A stretch of 64,000 bases of DNA from Bacteroidota bacterium (GTDB taxonomy: Bacteria > Bacteroidota > Bacteroidia > Flavobacteriales > Weeksellaceae), in assembly GCA_023422635.1 (NCBI GenBank), contig JAFAGO010000030.1, forward strand, positions 1-64,000. The letters run 5' to 3'. The translations under genes were made by a program, and so were the position numbers. The notes under the pieces were generated by a model. The model had not been told where the DNA came from, ran no database searches, and saw only the letters and a list, made by a program, of their open reading frames with translations. How positions within the stretch are numbered: the stretch's first letter is position 1; each line of letters opens with the position of its first letter. Below are positions 42,784 to 51,249 of this stretch, piece by piece.

Positions 42784-43170
42784 TTATGCTGCTCCCAATT
42801 TAATCTGGAGGTTTTCAATAAGATTTTCCCAGTATAAGCGGTTTTCGTTTTCGTCGCCCAATTCGCAAAAATCGGTGATGTGTAAGGCAAGATCTTCCGT
42901 AATGTCGTCGATTACGATCGTCATCTCGAAATAATTTTTGGTTCCTTCATCCTCTTCCCAACGGAATCGAACAAAACTTTCCGGCTTATAACGAATCAGG
43001 GTTGCTTTTTCGGCAGGACCTCCTCCCCAACTGAAATAAAAATCATCGCCTTTTTCCACGACCTCTTCTGCAAACCATTCGGAAAGACCTTCTGCACTTG
43101 CAAGGTATTCATATAAAATCTCTGAAAGACAATGCATTGGAAATTCGTACTGCACTTTCTGCTTCGCCAT
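42784..43170 (-). CDS. START-like (SRPBCC) domain protein
   Basis: A 128-residue single-domain protein. Its strands and helices (YEFPMHCLSEILYEYLASAEGLSEWFAEEVV, FSWGGGPAEKATLIRYKPESFVRFRWEE, FEMTIVIDDITEDLALHITDFC) match the START-like/AHSA1 helix-grip fold that forms a hydrophobic cavity. Homologues occur throughout Flavobacteriia next to the class-IV aminotransferase-like gene, as recalled rather than searched. The cytoplasmic ligand is unknown. The ATG at 43170 starts the family N-terminus; the ATG at 43197 adds nine unconserved residues. It is probably transcribed with the gene at 41939-42736. Confidence 0.85.
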   Translation of the reverse strand: MAKQKVQYEFPMHCLSEILYEYLASAEGLSEWFAEEVVEKGDDFYFSWGGGPAEKATLIRYKPESFVRFRWEEDEGTKNYFEMTIVIDDITEDLALHITDFCELGDENENRLYWENLIENLQIKLGAA

Positions 43171-43281
43171 ATGTACTCTAAATTTAAACTCACGCAATAT
43201 ATAAATTAATTTCTGAAAAACACGAGTACGGAAAACTAATTTTTTGCCAATTACGATTTAAAAATGCGCTGTAATTTAAAT

Positions 43282-44463
43282 TTAAATGTCTGTTTCGTTT
43301 AATGCCTTGAGAATAATTGCACAACCTTCTCTAATTTCCTCCTCAGAAATATTTAAAGGTGGAGAAATTCTCATATATTCGTTTCTGTACAACTGCCAAA
43401 ATACGATTAATCCATTCTTCATACACTCTGCTGCTACTTTTAAGGTGTACTCTGGAGATCCTAAATTAACGGCAAGCATCAAACCTTTGCCATTGATGTT
43501 TTTAATTTTTGGGTGAACGAGTAATGATCTGAAAAGCTGTTCTTTTTTGGCCATTTCTTCCATAATTCCACTTTGCAAAACTTCTGACAAAGTAGCAAAT
43601 GATGAAGCTGCAATTAAAGGATTTCCGCCAAATGTAGTGATATGCCCTAGTTTCGGTGAGAAAGAAAGCGTTTCCATAATGACGCGCGAACTCATGAATG
43701 CACCCACGGGAACGCCACCGCCTAAACCTTTCCCCATGACCAAAATATCGGGAACCATTCCGTAATGCTCAAAAGCGAAAAGTTTACCTGTTCGCCCCAT
43801 TCCAGGTTGAATTTCGTCCAGAATTAAAAGCGCTCCAACCTCTTCACACCTTTCTTTTAATTTTTTGAAATAATCTTCGTCGGGCATTAAGAACCCAGCT
43901 GCACCTTGAATTGTTTCCGCAATAACGCAAGCTGTTTTCTCGGTAATTTTCGAGAATTCCTTTTGATTATTGAACTCAATAAAATCGACCAAAGGCAATA
44001 AAGGTCGGAATTCTCTTTTGCGTTCTTCATTTCCAGATACCGAAAGCGCACCATGCGTATTTCCATGGTAAGAATCTTTCATCGAAATGATTTGTTCTCG
44101 ACCGGTATAGCGTTTTGCCAATTTCAATGCGCCATCAATCGCCTCTGCTCCAGAATTTACGAGATAAGTAACTTCCAATGGTTCGGGAGTGGACTCGGAA
44201 AGAAGTTTGCACAATGCCACAGGCTTGTCTTGTGCATATTCACCGTACACCATTACGTGCAAATATTGGTCTGCTTGCTCCTTAATTGCATTTACAATTT
44301 TGGGGTGAGAATGCCCCAAAGTATTCGCAGAAACCCCTGCAACAAAGTCCAAATACTTTTTTCCATCTTTACCATAGATGTAGCTTCCTTGTGCTTTTTC
44401 CACTTCAAATCCGGATGCATATGGTGTGGTTTTCGCCTGATATTTAAAAAAATCGGTTTTCAT
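43282..44463 (-). CDS. Class-III aminotransferase (acetylornithine/ornithine type)
   Basis: A 393-residue fold-I PLP enzyme of aminotransferase class III. Family motifs are GSYIYGKDGKKYLDFVAGVS, VNSGAEAIDGALKLAKRYTGR, SYHGNTHGALSVSG, ILDEIQPGMGRTG, and the PLP lysine in VMGKGLGGGVPVGAF. The closest named enzymes are acetylornithine, ornithine and 4-aminobutyrate aminotransferases. No arg gene cluster is here, so the exact substrate stays open. The ATG at 44463 is preferred to the one at 44475. A TAAATTTG box (44499-44506, minus strand) is 35 bases upstream. Confidence 0.9.
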   Translation of the reverse strand: MKTDFFKYQAKTTPYASGFEVEKAQGSYIYGKDGKKYLDFVAGVSANTLGHSHPKIVNAIKEQADQYLHVMVYGEYAQDKPVALCKLLSESTPEPLEVTYLVNSGAEAIDGALKLAKRYTGREQIISMKDSYHGNTHGALSVSGNEERKREFRPLLPLVDFIEFNNQKEFSKITEKTACVIAETIQGAAGFLMPDEDYFKKLKERCEEVGALLILDEIQPGMGRTGKLFAFEHYGMVPDILVMGKGLGGGVPVGAFMSSRVIMETLSFSPKLGHITTFGGNPLIAASSFATLSEVLQSGIMEEMAKKEQLFRSLLVHPKIKNINGKGLMLAVNLGSPEYTLKVAAECMKNGLIVFWQLYRNEYMRISPPLNISEEEIREGCAIILKALNETDI

Positions 44464-44498
44464 ATTTTTAAGCATGAGCTTTTTTTGAATTTCTAATG

Positions 44499-44506
44499 CA
44501 AATTTA
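44499..44506 (-). promoter_or_regulatory. -7 promoter box of the class-III aminotransferase gene
   Basis: TAAATTTG on the minus strand is a perfect TAnnTTTG match, 35 bases upstream of the ATG at 44463. Confidence 0.5.
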
Positions 44507-44558
44507 AAAAAGATAGCGCTCCTCCGGAGTGGATTTTATAATTTTTCACTCACAAAAA

Positions 44559-45149
44559 TCAAATGAGATTTATGTAATTTTCTTTGATTTTTATTTTTGA
44601 CGTATTGTCATAATCAAAATCAGAAAGTTCATCGAGTTCATTTTTTATTTTCTGCTGCCAAAACTTCAGTTGCTCCAAATCGTTTCCGTGATTGGTTTCT
44701 TTATCCATTATCATTTGAACTCTTATAAAATCAGAAGAAATCTGATTAAGAATCAGATTTGCATAATCAAATCCTTTCCAAAGTTTATTTTTATTAATCA
44801 GCAATTCCCTCCTCATTTTTCGGGCGTAGATTTCCGCCAGATCGAAATTCGTCTGTTGATATTCCAAAAGAAAATCAATACCATGGGCTTCAGGATTAAT
44901 TGCGGATGAATTACCGAAAAATTTATTCTGAACGTTTTGATTAAAATTTTTATTGAAAACGCTAAATCCAGCCAGCTGCCATGAAAAATTTATGGATGAC
45001 CTTATGGTTATATCTTTATCATAGACTATAATTTTATAATCTTCTTTTTTTAGTTTTCTACTTTTATTCCATAGAAATTCATCAGGCTGCAAATTTTGAC
45101 CAAACACAAAAACAGGAATAAAAAATAAAATTAACCACCAGTTTCTCAT
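44559..45149 (-). CDS. Secreted protein of unknown function in the OstA operon
   Basis: A 196-residue protein with a signal peptide (residues 1-18, cleavage after VFG-Q). No domain is recognised. The mature part contains NFSWQLAGFSVFNKNFNQNVQNKFF, an Asn/Lys-rich helical region and a C-terminal LKFWQQKIKNELDELSDFDY. The start ATG is two bases after the OstA stop codon (TAGTGATG), so it is the third gene of a Fur-OstA-this unit; GTG at 45152 is a one-codon alternative. A periplasmic or surface role beside LPS transport is inferred from position only. Confidence 0.78.
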   Translation of the reverse strand: MRNWWLILFFIPVFVFGQNLQPDEFLWNKSRKLKKEDYKIIVYDKDITIRSSINFSWQLAGFSVFNKNFNQNVQNKFFGNSSAINPEAHGIDFLLEYQQTNFDLAEIYARKMRRELLINKNKLWKGFDYANLILNQISSDFIRVQMIMDKETNHGNDLEQLKFWQQKIKNELDELSDFDYDNTSKIKIKENYINLI

Positions 45150-45151
45150 CA

Positions 45152-46891
45152 CTATTTTCTGACTCTTTTGGGTTTCTTCGCGTCTTCTTTTGCTTTTGCA
45201 TCTTGAATTGCCTTTTGAGCTTGATTGTATAATGAATCGTCGGATTCATACTTTTTTTCTGGATAGTTTGGTGTATCGAGATAAACATCGTCCCATTTTC
45301 TTGGTCGATCCTTGGTATTCCAATTAAAATCAGGAAAAAAACGTTCTTCTTTCTTGATTTTACTCATCGGATAGGTATCGATATTTGCAGCAATATTGCA
45401 TTCCAAAATTTGAACCTGACGTTCTTCAAAAAGAGCAGAAATAATCCCACACGTTGACAATGAAATCCCTAAACGTTCGGTTTGTTTTGTTTTTTCATTT
45501 TGATCATCCGCGTACGTAATAGCTTGTGCGTTGCCAATTACTTTTGCAATATTGATGTCGTTATTTTTATAATAAACCGTCATTAATCGGCCTTTTACTT
45601 GATTGAACTCATCTTTCAAGTTTAAGGAATCTGCTTTGCTGATTGCAAATGCATTTCCGATAACTTTTAAGGAATCGATATATTCGTTTTGGGTATCAAA
45701 ATACGCTTCCACTTTATCGCCTGTTACTTGTTTTTCACCGCTCCATAAATACGGCTTTCCGAAGAGATGAAGAACGCCATCTGTTTCGTTAAAACTAATA
45801 GAATCGGCTCTTGCCTGCGCATTCGATTTGTACATTCTGGCTTGATGAAATGCGCGAAGAAAACTTTTTTTAACGTTTACATCTGAAGAATCAGGTTTTT
45901 GATAGGAAAGAATTTTATGCGCCGAAAAATACATAGAATCTTTCTCCAAGATTTTCACCGCTAAAGGTTTTTCGGTAATTACCGCTGAATCTTTCTTTTC
46001 ATAAATTTCGCCATAACCACCACTGATATAACGTTTTTCTGCAGGATCTCGAAGCAGTACATTTCCCTTTGCCGTACCAAAACCCGTTATTTGGTTGAAG
46101 TACATTTTATCTCCGGTAAGAATTTTACCGTTATAGTGAATTCGTGAGTTTTCGTTTAAGTAGACTTCTTTAGAATTCATATTATACGTACCGTTTTCCG
46201 TAAAAATATAATTGGCAGAATTCTTTTTATTGGTAATTGTTGTAGGGCCGTTAAACGTTGCGGTATTGGTATTTTGATTTTGCTTTATATTAACGCCTTG
46301 CACGATATAATCGGGATTATCAATTTTAACATCACCCGTAAAATCAATCATTTTTGTAGCAATATCGTATGTTGCCGATTTTGTGTACATGATGTTTTGT
46401 CCATCCGAGATGGTTCCTCCTGTATTGAAATACGCAAGATTGGTATTTCTATCGTAATAAAGCGTTTCTGTTTTAATGGTTTGTTTTGGATCGGTTAAAA
46501 CCACTTTTTTTCTGGCGATACCTCTTTGGGTATTTCCATCATACTCCATTTCTTCTGCCGTAATTACAGAACCATCTGCATTTTGAAGTCTGGCATTTCC
46601 GTACGCTTTTACAAAATTTTCTTTTTGGTACACCACTACTTCATCCGCAGTAAGTATAGAACCTTGATGCGAAAACTTTACATTTCCCGAAAAATAGAAA
46701 TTTCCATTGTATTTTTGTGGATTTACACCAGACGAATCCGAGTGCAATAACTTCACTTTTTCTGTTGTTGGCGCTTTTTTCGAAGGGGCGCTAAAATAGG
46801 GATCCTTAACTAAAGGATCTTTTGGAGTAATGGTAACCTGCGCTGAAAACGGAAGCCATAGAATGATGAAAAGAAAAAGAAAAAACCGCAT
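45152..46891 (-). CDS. OstA-like/LptA-type LPS transport protein
   Basis: A 579-residue protein with a signal peptide (cleavage after FSA-Q). It is followed by repeated beta-taco strands of the OstA/LptA type: NGNFYFSGNVKFSHQGSILTADEVVVYQ, KAYGNARLQNADGSVITAEEMEYD, DFTGDVKIDNPDYIVQG and others. The C-terminal 180 residues include a Cys-containing part and a Lys/Asp-rich tail. OstA-like proteins bridge LPS across the periplasm. At 579 residues it is longer than LptA and shorter than LptD and is typical for Flavobacteriia. The ATG overlaps the Fur-type gene's stop by one base. Confidence 0.88.
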   Translation of the reverse strand: MRFFLFLFIILWLPFSAQVTITPKDPLVKDPYFSAPSKKAPTTEKVKLLHSDSSGVNPQKYNGNFYFSGNVKFSHQGSILTADEVVVYQKENFVKAYGNARLQNADGSVITAEEMEYDGNTQRGIARKKVVLTDPKQTIKTETLYYDRNTNLAYFNTGGTISDGQNIMYTKSATYDIATKMIDFTGDVKIDNPDYIVQGVNIKQNQNTNTATFNGPTTITNKKNSANYIFTENGTYNMNSKEVYLNENSRIHYNGKILTGDKMYFNQITGFGTAKGNVLLRDPAEKRYISGGYGEIYEKKDSAVITEKPLAVKILEKDSMYFSAHKILSYQKPDSSDVNVKKSFLRAFHQARMYKSNAQARADSISFNETDGVLHLFGKPYLWSGEKQVTGDKVEAYFDTQNEYIDSLKVIGNAFAISKADSLNLKDEFNQVKGRLMTVYYKNNDINIAKVIGNAQAITYADDQNEKTKQTERLGISLSTCGIISALFEERQVQILECNIAANIDTYPMSKIKKEERFFPDFNWNTKDRPRKWDDVYLDTPNYPEKKYESDDSLYNQAQKAIQDAKAKEDAKKPKRVRK

Positions 46892-47364
46892 TAGTTCTTT
46901 TTAGTTCCATAAAAATAAAGGGAGTGGGAATCTATATTTACTCCAAAAGCGTTTTCAATTGCTTCTTTAATTCCTTGAATTCTAGGATCACAAAACTCGA
47001 TAATTTCTTCAATTTCTTTATCGGAATTATCTTTGTAAATCACCAAATGATCGTGTTGTTTGTCGAAATATGATTTTTCGTAAGATGATGATGTAAGGGT
47101 TTTTTCGCCAAACTGATGTTTACGAATTAAACCTGCATCTAGAAAAATTTCAATGGTGTTATAAATGGTCGCTTTAGAAACGTGATATTTTTTTTGCATC
47201 ATCAACAGATACAAATCATCCACATTAAAATGGTGATCCATATTATAAATTTCCTCAAGAATGGTGTAGCGTTCTGGTGTATTTCGAAAGCCTTTTTCTT
47301 GAAGATACTGTTTTAGTACATCTTTAATTACAAGTATATTTTTCTCTTTTTGCGTGGTATCCAT
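46891..47364 (-). CDS. Fur-family transcription regulator, structural-zinc cysteines missing
   Basis: A 157-residue Fur-family protein. The winged-helix DNA-binding domain runs to about residue 90 (RNTPERYTILEEIY, KYHVSKATIYNTIEIFLDAGLI). The dimerisation part has HDHLVIYKDNSDKEIEEIIEF, where classical Fur has C-x2-C right after HDHL; here no CxxC is seen, so the structural zinc site is absent. The C-terminus lacks the second Cys pair as well. The regulated metal or signal cannot be assigned. It is the first gene of the unit with OstA-like (TAATG overlap). A TAAATTTG box is 16 bases upstream. Confidence 0.9.
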   Translation of the reverse strand: MDTTQKEKNILVIKDVLKQYLQEKGFRNTPERYTILEEIYNMDHHFNVDDLYLLMMQKKYHVSKATIYNTIEIFLDAGLIRKHQFGEKTLTSSSYEKSYFDKQHDHLVIYKDNSDKEIEEIIEFCDPRIQGIKEAIENAFGVNIDSHSLYFYGTKKN

Positions 47365-47380
47365 CTGCAGAATTTATATA

Positions 47381-47388
47381 CAAATTTA
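47381..47388 (-). promoter_or_regulatory. -7 promoter box of the Fur-OstA operon
   Basis: TAAATTTG on the minus strand is a perfect TAnnTTTG match, 16 bases upstream of the ATG at 47364. Confidence 0.6.
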
Positions 47389-47442
47389 TTGAATTTTATT
47401 CAATTGAAAAGAATAGAAATAGTGTTGCGACCAATTTCCGAA

Positions 47443-49419
47443 TTATCCTGGCGGATTTACTTGCTCAATTTTTTGGGTAACAATGTTTAAATCGAGCAAA
47501 GGCGCAGATTCCACCACCACATTGTGAGGAGAAACGCCCCAGGCTTTAAAATCGTCGCTACCGATATATTTTACAAAGTTATAAATGTTCAGCGTCATTT
47601 TTTCTTTAACGGTGAGCAATTTATCGTTAATGTAGGTGTTATCGATAATCACGTACTTTAAATCTGGTGGAATATTGTGAACTCGTAACGATGGGTGACT
47701 GCTTCGAGATGGAATTATTTCTTCATCCATCATATCATTTAAAACTTGATCAAAATAATCGTTCACTCTTCGGTCGATTTTGAAACCCAACAAAAAATTT
47801 ATTCGGTAAATGGTTCCCGGCATTAATTCATCAATATAATATTTGAAGGTATACGGTTCTTCTTGATTGATGATATTTAGAATAAAATAATGATCGGCTC
47901 GCTTAGGTTGCTTGCGAATAATGGAATAAATAATTTTGGATTCGATTTCATCTTCCCGCTTCGCTCTACTTAAATACGCGAGATTAGTGGCATACTTCGG
48001 AATGGTTTCATCCAACTTCATATCCTTAATAATCGGAACATATTTATCGAATTTTACAAATTTTACAAATTTCGCTTTGATCAATCGACCATTATACCAA
48101 GCATACATACATACTGCGATAAATCCGCCTAAAACTATCGTAAGCCAACCCCCTTCAAAAAATTTAATTACGTTGGCATAAAAGAAGCCAAGCTCTATTG
48201 AGAGGTAGACCAATGCGAAAATAGCAACCCAAATTTTGCTCACTCGCGATTTTAAAAACCAAAAAATTAATAATAAAGTGGTCATTAACATCGTAATGGT
48301 AATGGTTAAACCATAGGCAGCTTCCATTTTATCGGAACGTTGAAAAAACAAAACCACAACAAAACAGAAAAACATTAATCCCCAATTAATTCGTGGAATA
48401 TAAACCTGACCTTTAACTCCAGAAGGATAATGAATTTGCTGATTAGGCCAAAAGGAAATCGACATTGCTTCTGTAAACATCGTGAAAGATCCCGTAATAA
48501 CTGCCTGACTGGCAATAATCGCCGCCATTGTTGCTAAAAGTACTCCAGGAAAAACTGCCCATTCTGGCATAATTCCATAAAAAGGGTTAATCCCTTGGGT
48601 TTGCACCAAATTATGATTATCCAACAACCAAGCGCCTTGCCCCAAATAATTGAGAATCAACATCGTTTTAACAAAAATCCAGCTGACTTGAATGTTTTTC
48701 TTACCGCAATGTCCAAGATCAGAGTACAATGCTTCCGCTCCTGTTGTACAAAGAAAAACCGCTCCCATAATTATGATAGCACTCGGAGAGTGTGTAATTA
48801 AATTAAAAGCGTATACGGGGTTAAATGCTTTCAGAATATCAATATGATCAAAAATATGAAGCGATCCAAAAACGCCCAAAGCCAAAAACCAAATGATCAT
48901 TACTGGACCAAAAAACTTTCCTATTTTGCTGGTTCCGAATTGTTGCACAAAGAAAACGACAAAAAGAATGAGGCACGTATAAAAAACGACGGGTGTATTG
49001 GGATTGTATATTTTTAAACCTTCTATAGCAGACATTACGGTAAGCGAAGGCGTAATTACACTATCGGCCACCAAAGTAGACGCACCAAGAATAGCGATAA
49101 GATACAACCACCTTTTTTTGAGTCTTTTCACCAAGGAATATAAAGATAGAATTCCTCCTTCACCTTTGTTATCAGCCCGAAGCGCAATAATTACATATTT
49201 AACCGTGGTTTGCAGTGTAAGTGTCCAAATGATGCATGAAAGCGCACCTTCGATATATTCATCAAAAGGCATGAGAGCGCCTTGAGAGCGTGCATTTACA
49301 ATAGCTTTCATTACGTAAAGCGGAGATGTTCCAATATCGCCAAAAACGATTCCCATCGAAACCAACACGCCTAACCATGAAAGCTTCTTTAAATCAAAAT
49401 GTTGGTTTGCTTGTGCCAT
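47443..49419 (-). CDS. kup: KUP-type potassium uptake protein
   Basis: A 658-residue Kup transporter. The N-terminal LGVLVSMGIVFGDIGTSPLYVMKAI is the family signature, with GEGGILSLYSLV near residue 88, a total of about 12 membrane segments to residue 455, and a C-terminal cytoplasmic domain. TGAEALYSDLGHCG near residue 230 is also diagnostic. It is a constitutive potassium/proton symporter in other bacteria. The promoter region has TAAATTTG at 49434-49441 (minus strand), 14 bases upstream of the ATG. It is monocistronic. Together with the Kef-like and TRIC-like genes it makes cation traffic a recurrent theme of this window. Confidence 0.95.
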   Translation of the reverse strand: MAQANQHFDLKKLSWLGVLVSMGIVFGDIGTSPLYVMKAIVNARSQGALMPFDEYIEGALSCIIWTLTLQTTVKYVIIALRADNKGEGGILSLYSLVKRLKKRWLYLIAILGASTLVADSVITPSLTVMSAIEGLKIYNPNTPVVFYTCLILFVVFFVQQFGTSKIGKFFGPVMIIWFLALGVFGSLHIFDHIDILKAFNPVYAFNLITHSPSAIIIMGAVFLCTTGAEALYSDLGHCGKKNIQVSWIFVKTMLILNYLGQGAWLLDNHNLVQTQGINPFYGIMPEWAVFPGVLLATMAAIIASQAVITGSFTMFTEAMSISFWPNQQIHYPSGVKGQVYIPRINWGLMFFCFVVVLFFQRSDKMEAAYGLTITITMLMTTLLLIFWFLKSRVSKIWVAIFALVYLSIELGFFYANVIKFFEGGWLTIVLGGFIAVCMYAWYNGRLIKAKFVKFVKFDKYVPIIKDMKLDETIPKYATNLAYLSRAKREDEIESKIIYSIIRKQPKRADHYFILNIINQEEPYTFKYYIDELMPGTIYRINFLLGFKIDRRVNDYFDQVLNDMMDEEIIPSRSSHPSLRVHNIPPDLKYVIIDNTYINDKLLTVKEKMTLNIYNFVKYIGSDDFKAWGVSPHNVVVESAPLLDLNIVTQKIEQVNPPG

Positions 49420-49433
49420 ATTTTAAGTATGCG

Positions 49434-49441
49434 CAAATTTA
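49434..49441 (-). promoter_or_regulatory. -7 promoter box of kup
   Basis: TAAATTTG on the minus strand matches TAnnTTTG perfectly, 14 bases upstream of the ATG at 49419. Confidence 0.6.
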
Positions 49442-49547
49442 TATTTAATTTGAATATAACAAAAGAAAAATCGTTTAGCGCTGTTTTTATTGATTGATGA
49501 CTCTTCGCCGATTCTATCAATTCACACTTTAACGAAAATTCAGCCAC

Positions 49548-49582
49548 AAAAAAAGAACGAAACATTAAGTTCGTTCTTTTTT
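49548..49582. terminator. Terminator downstream of pdhB
   Basis: AAAAAAAGAACGAA (49548-49561) and TTCGTTCTTTTTT (49570-49582) pair around an eight-base loop, with A/T tracts on both sides. It lies just downstream of pdhB. Confidence 0.9.
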
Positions 49583-49604
49583 ATCGTTGTATCAAGATTT
49601 AAAA

Positions 49605-50588
49605 CTAAGCTTTGATGTACAATGCTTTTTTCAACTCTTCTTTTACTTTTTCTAGTTTTGGGAACCACTCTGCAAACAAAGCTGCGGAATAAGGTGCCGG
49701 AGTATCTGGAGTAGTAATTCTTTTTACTGGTGCATCTAAATAGTCGAATGCTTTTTGTTGAACCATGTAGGTAATTTCTGAAGCAACTGAAGCAAAAGGC
49801 CAAGCTTCTTCCAAAACTACAAGGCGATTTGTTTTTTTCACAGAGGCAAGAACTGTATCATAATCCAATGGACGAACCGTTCTTAAATCGATCACTTCAA
49901 CAGAGATTCCTTCTTTTTCTAAATCTTCTGCTGCTTGCATCGCCAATTTCATAATTTTACCGAAAGAAACCAATGTAACATCTTTTCCTTCTTTTTTAAT
50001 GTCCGCTTTTCCGATTGGAATGTAATATTCCTCTTCAGGAATTTCCATTTTATCACCATACATTTGTTCCGATTCCATAAAGATTACCGGATCATTATCT
50101 TGAATTGCGGTTTTTAAAAGTCCTTTTGCATCGTAAGGATTTGAAGGCACAACCACTTTTAAACCAGGACAGTTGGCATACCAGCTTTCCAAAGCTTGCG
50201 AGTGGGTTGCTCCTAATTGTCCTGCAGACCCGGTTGGTCCACGGAAAACAATTGGGCAGTTCCATTGTCCACCAGTCATTTGGCGGATTTTTGCTGCATT
50301 ATTGATAATCTGATCGATACCAACAAGAGAGAAGTTGAACGTCATAAACTCTACAATCGGGCGGTTACCATTCATTGCGGCACCAACAGAAATACCACTA
50401 AATCCTAATTCTGCAATTGGAGTATCGATAATTCTTTTAGGCCCAAATTCAGCCAACATTCCTTTTGAAGCTTTATAGGCTCCGTTATATTCTGCAACTT
50501 CTTCACCCATTAAATAAATAGATTCGTCTTTGCGCATTTCTTCGCTCATTGCTTGGGCAATGACTTCACGAAAAGTATATTCTGCCAT
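49605..50588 (-). CDS. pdhB: Pyruvate dehydrogenase E1 component, beta subunit
   Basis: A 327-residue transketolase-like beta subunit. It has TFREVIAQAMSEEMRKD, MGEEVAEYNGAYKASKGM, DTPIAELGFSGISVGAA, and QMTGGQWNCPIVFRGPTGSAGQLGATHSQ split over the usual strands, then VSFGKIMKLAMQAAEDL and LEEAWPFASVASEI. With E1 alpha it forms the thiamine-diphosphate-dependent decarboxylase of pyruvate dehydrogenase. pdhA and the E2 gene are not beside it, which differs from many bacteria; the upstream neighbour is a DUF2147 gene. A TACTTTTG box (50608-50615) is 19 bases upstream. Confidence 0.94.
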   Translation of the reverse strand: MAEYTFREVIAQAMSEEMRKDESIYLMGEEVAEYNGAYKASKGMLAEFGPKRIIDTPIAELGFSGISVGAAMNGNRPIVEFMTFNFSLVGIDQIINNAAKIRQMTGGQWNCPIVFRGPTGSAGQLGATHSQALESWYANCPGLKVVVPSNPYDAKGLLKTAIQDNDPVIFMESEQMYGDKMEIPEEEYYIPIGKADIKKEGKDVTLVSFGKIMKLAMQAAEDLEKEGISVEVIDLRTVRPLDYDTVLASVKKTNRLVVLEEAWPFASVASEITYMVQQKAFDYLDAPVKRITTPDTPAPYSAALFAEWFPKLEKVKEELKKALYIKA

Positions 50589-50607
50589 AGTTCTGAAAAT
50601 TAGAACA

Positions 50608-50615
50608 CAAAAGTA
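50608..50615 (-). promoter_or_regulatory. -7 promoter box of pdhB
   Basis: TACTTTTG on the minus strand matches TAnnTTTG perfectly. The 19-base leader contains the short inverted repeat GTTCT/AGAAC. Confidence 0.6.
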
Positions 50616-50640
50616 GGAATTTTTTTAGTCTTAAACACAT

Positions 50641-50669
50641 AAAAAAAGCACTTCGTACTTGAAGTGCTG
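50641..50669 (-). terminator. Rho-independent terminator after the DUF2147 gene
   Basis: On the minus strand AGCACTTC and GAAGTGCT form a perfect 8-bp stem around AAGTAC, followed by seven T. Confidence 0.9.
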
Positions 50670-50694
50670 TATGATAATTTTCAGTTAACGGCGG

Positions 50695-51111
50695 TTAATC
50701 CACTTTATGCCAAGTTTGTGTTTTTACTGCGATCCCCAAAACAATTGCTTTTACTTTTAGGGTATTGCCCTCGCGCACTACTTCTGTTTTGTAGCTTTTA
50801 CCATCTTTCGGGTTGGTAATGGTACCGCCGGTAAATTCATTTCCACTTTTGGAAAGACCTCTGATAATTTCTAAACCTAATAATGGTTTATTTTTACGAT
50901 CATCTTTACATTTATTGCACGTGTTATTTGCCGGTTTTTGAAGCAATTGGTTAATTTTACCATAATACTTGCCATCTTTTTTCTTATAGATTTCCACAAT
51001 CGACTTTGCTTGCCCGGTTTCATCATCAATCGTTTTCCATTTTCCTTCAATCTGTGCAAAGGTGAAAACACCTACAAGCGAAAAGATAAAGGTAAATAAT
51101 AATTTTTTCAT
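50695..51111 (-). CDS. Secreted DUF2147 protein
   Basis: A 138-residue protein with a signal peptide (residues 1-19, cleavage after TFA-Q). A single DUF2147 domain starts IEGKWKTIDDETGQAKSIVEIYKKKDGKYYGKI and ends LKVKAIVLGIAVKTQTWHKVD, an eight-strand beta-barrel like lipocalins in other DUF2147 members. The pair C-x2-C (TCNKCKDD) near residue 64 is a possible metal or disulfide site, seen in several family members. It is periplasmic or surface-exposed and of unknown function. It is monocistronic with its own terminator. Confidence 0.9.
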   Translation of the reverse strand: MKKLLFTFIFSLVGVFTFAQIEGKWKTIDDETGQAKSIVEIYKKKDGKYYGKINQLLQKPANNTCNKCKDDRKNKPLLGLEIIRGLSKSGNEFTGGTITNPKDGKSYKTEVVREGNTLKVKAIVLGIAVKTQTWHKVD

Positions 51112-51249
51112 TGTTCTAAATTTTAAATTTCAAATTAAGGGAATAAAGAATGGAATATTCTTTGGCTAAAAATATAAATTAATTTTAAACAACCAAAACT
51201 TTTTATTATCCTTCACATATATAAAGGTATTTGGAAGCGTGTTCAAAAA

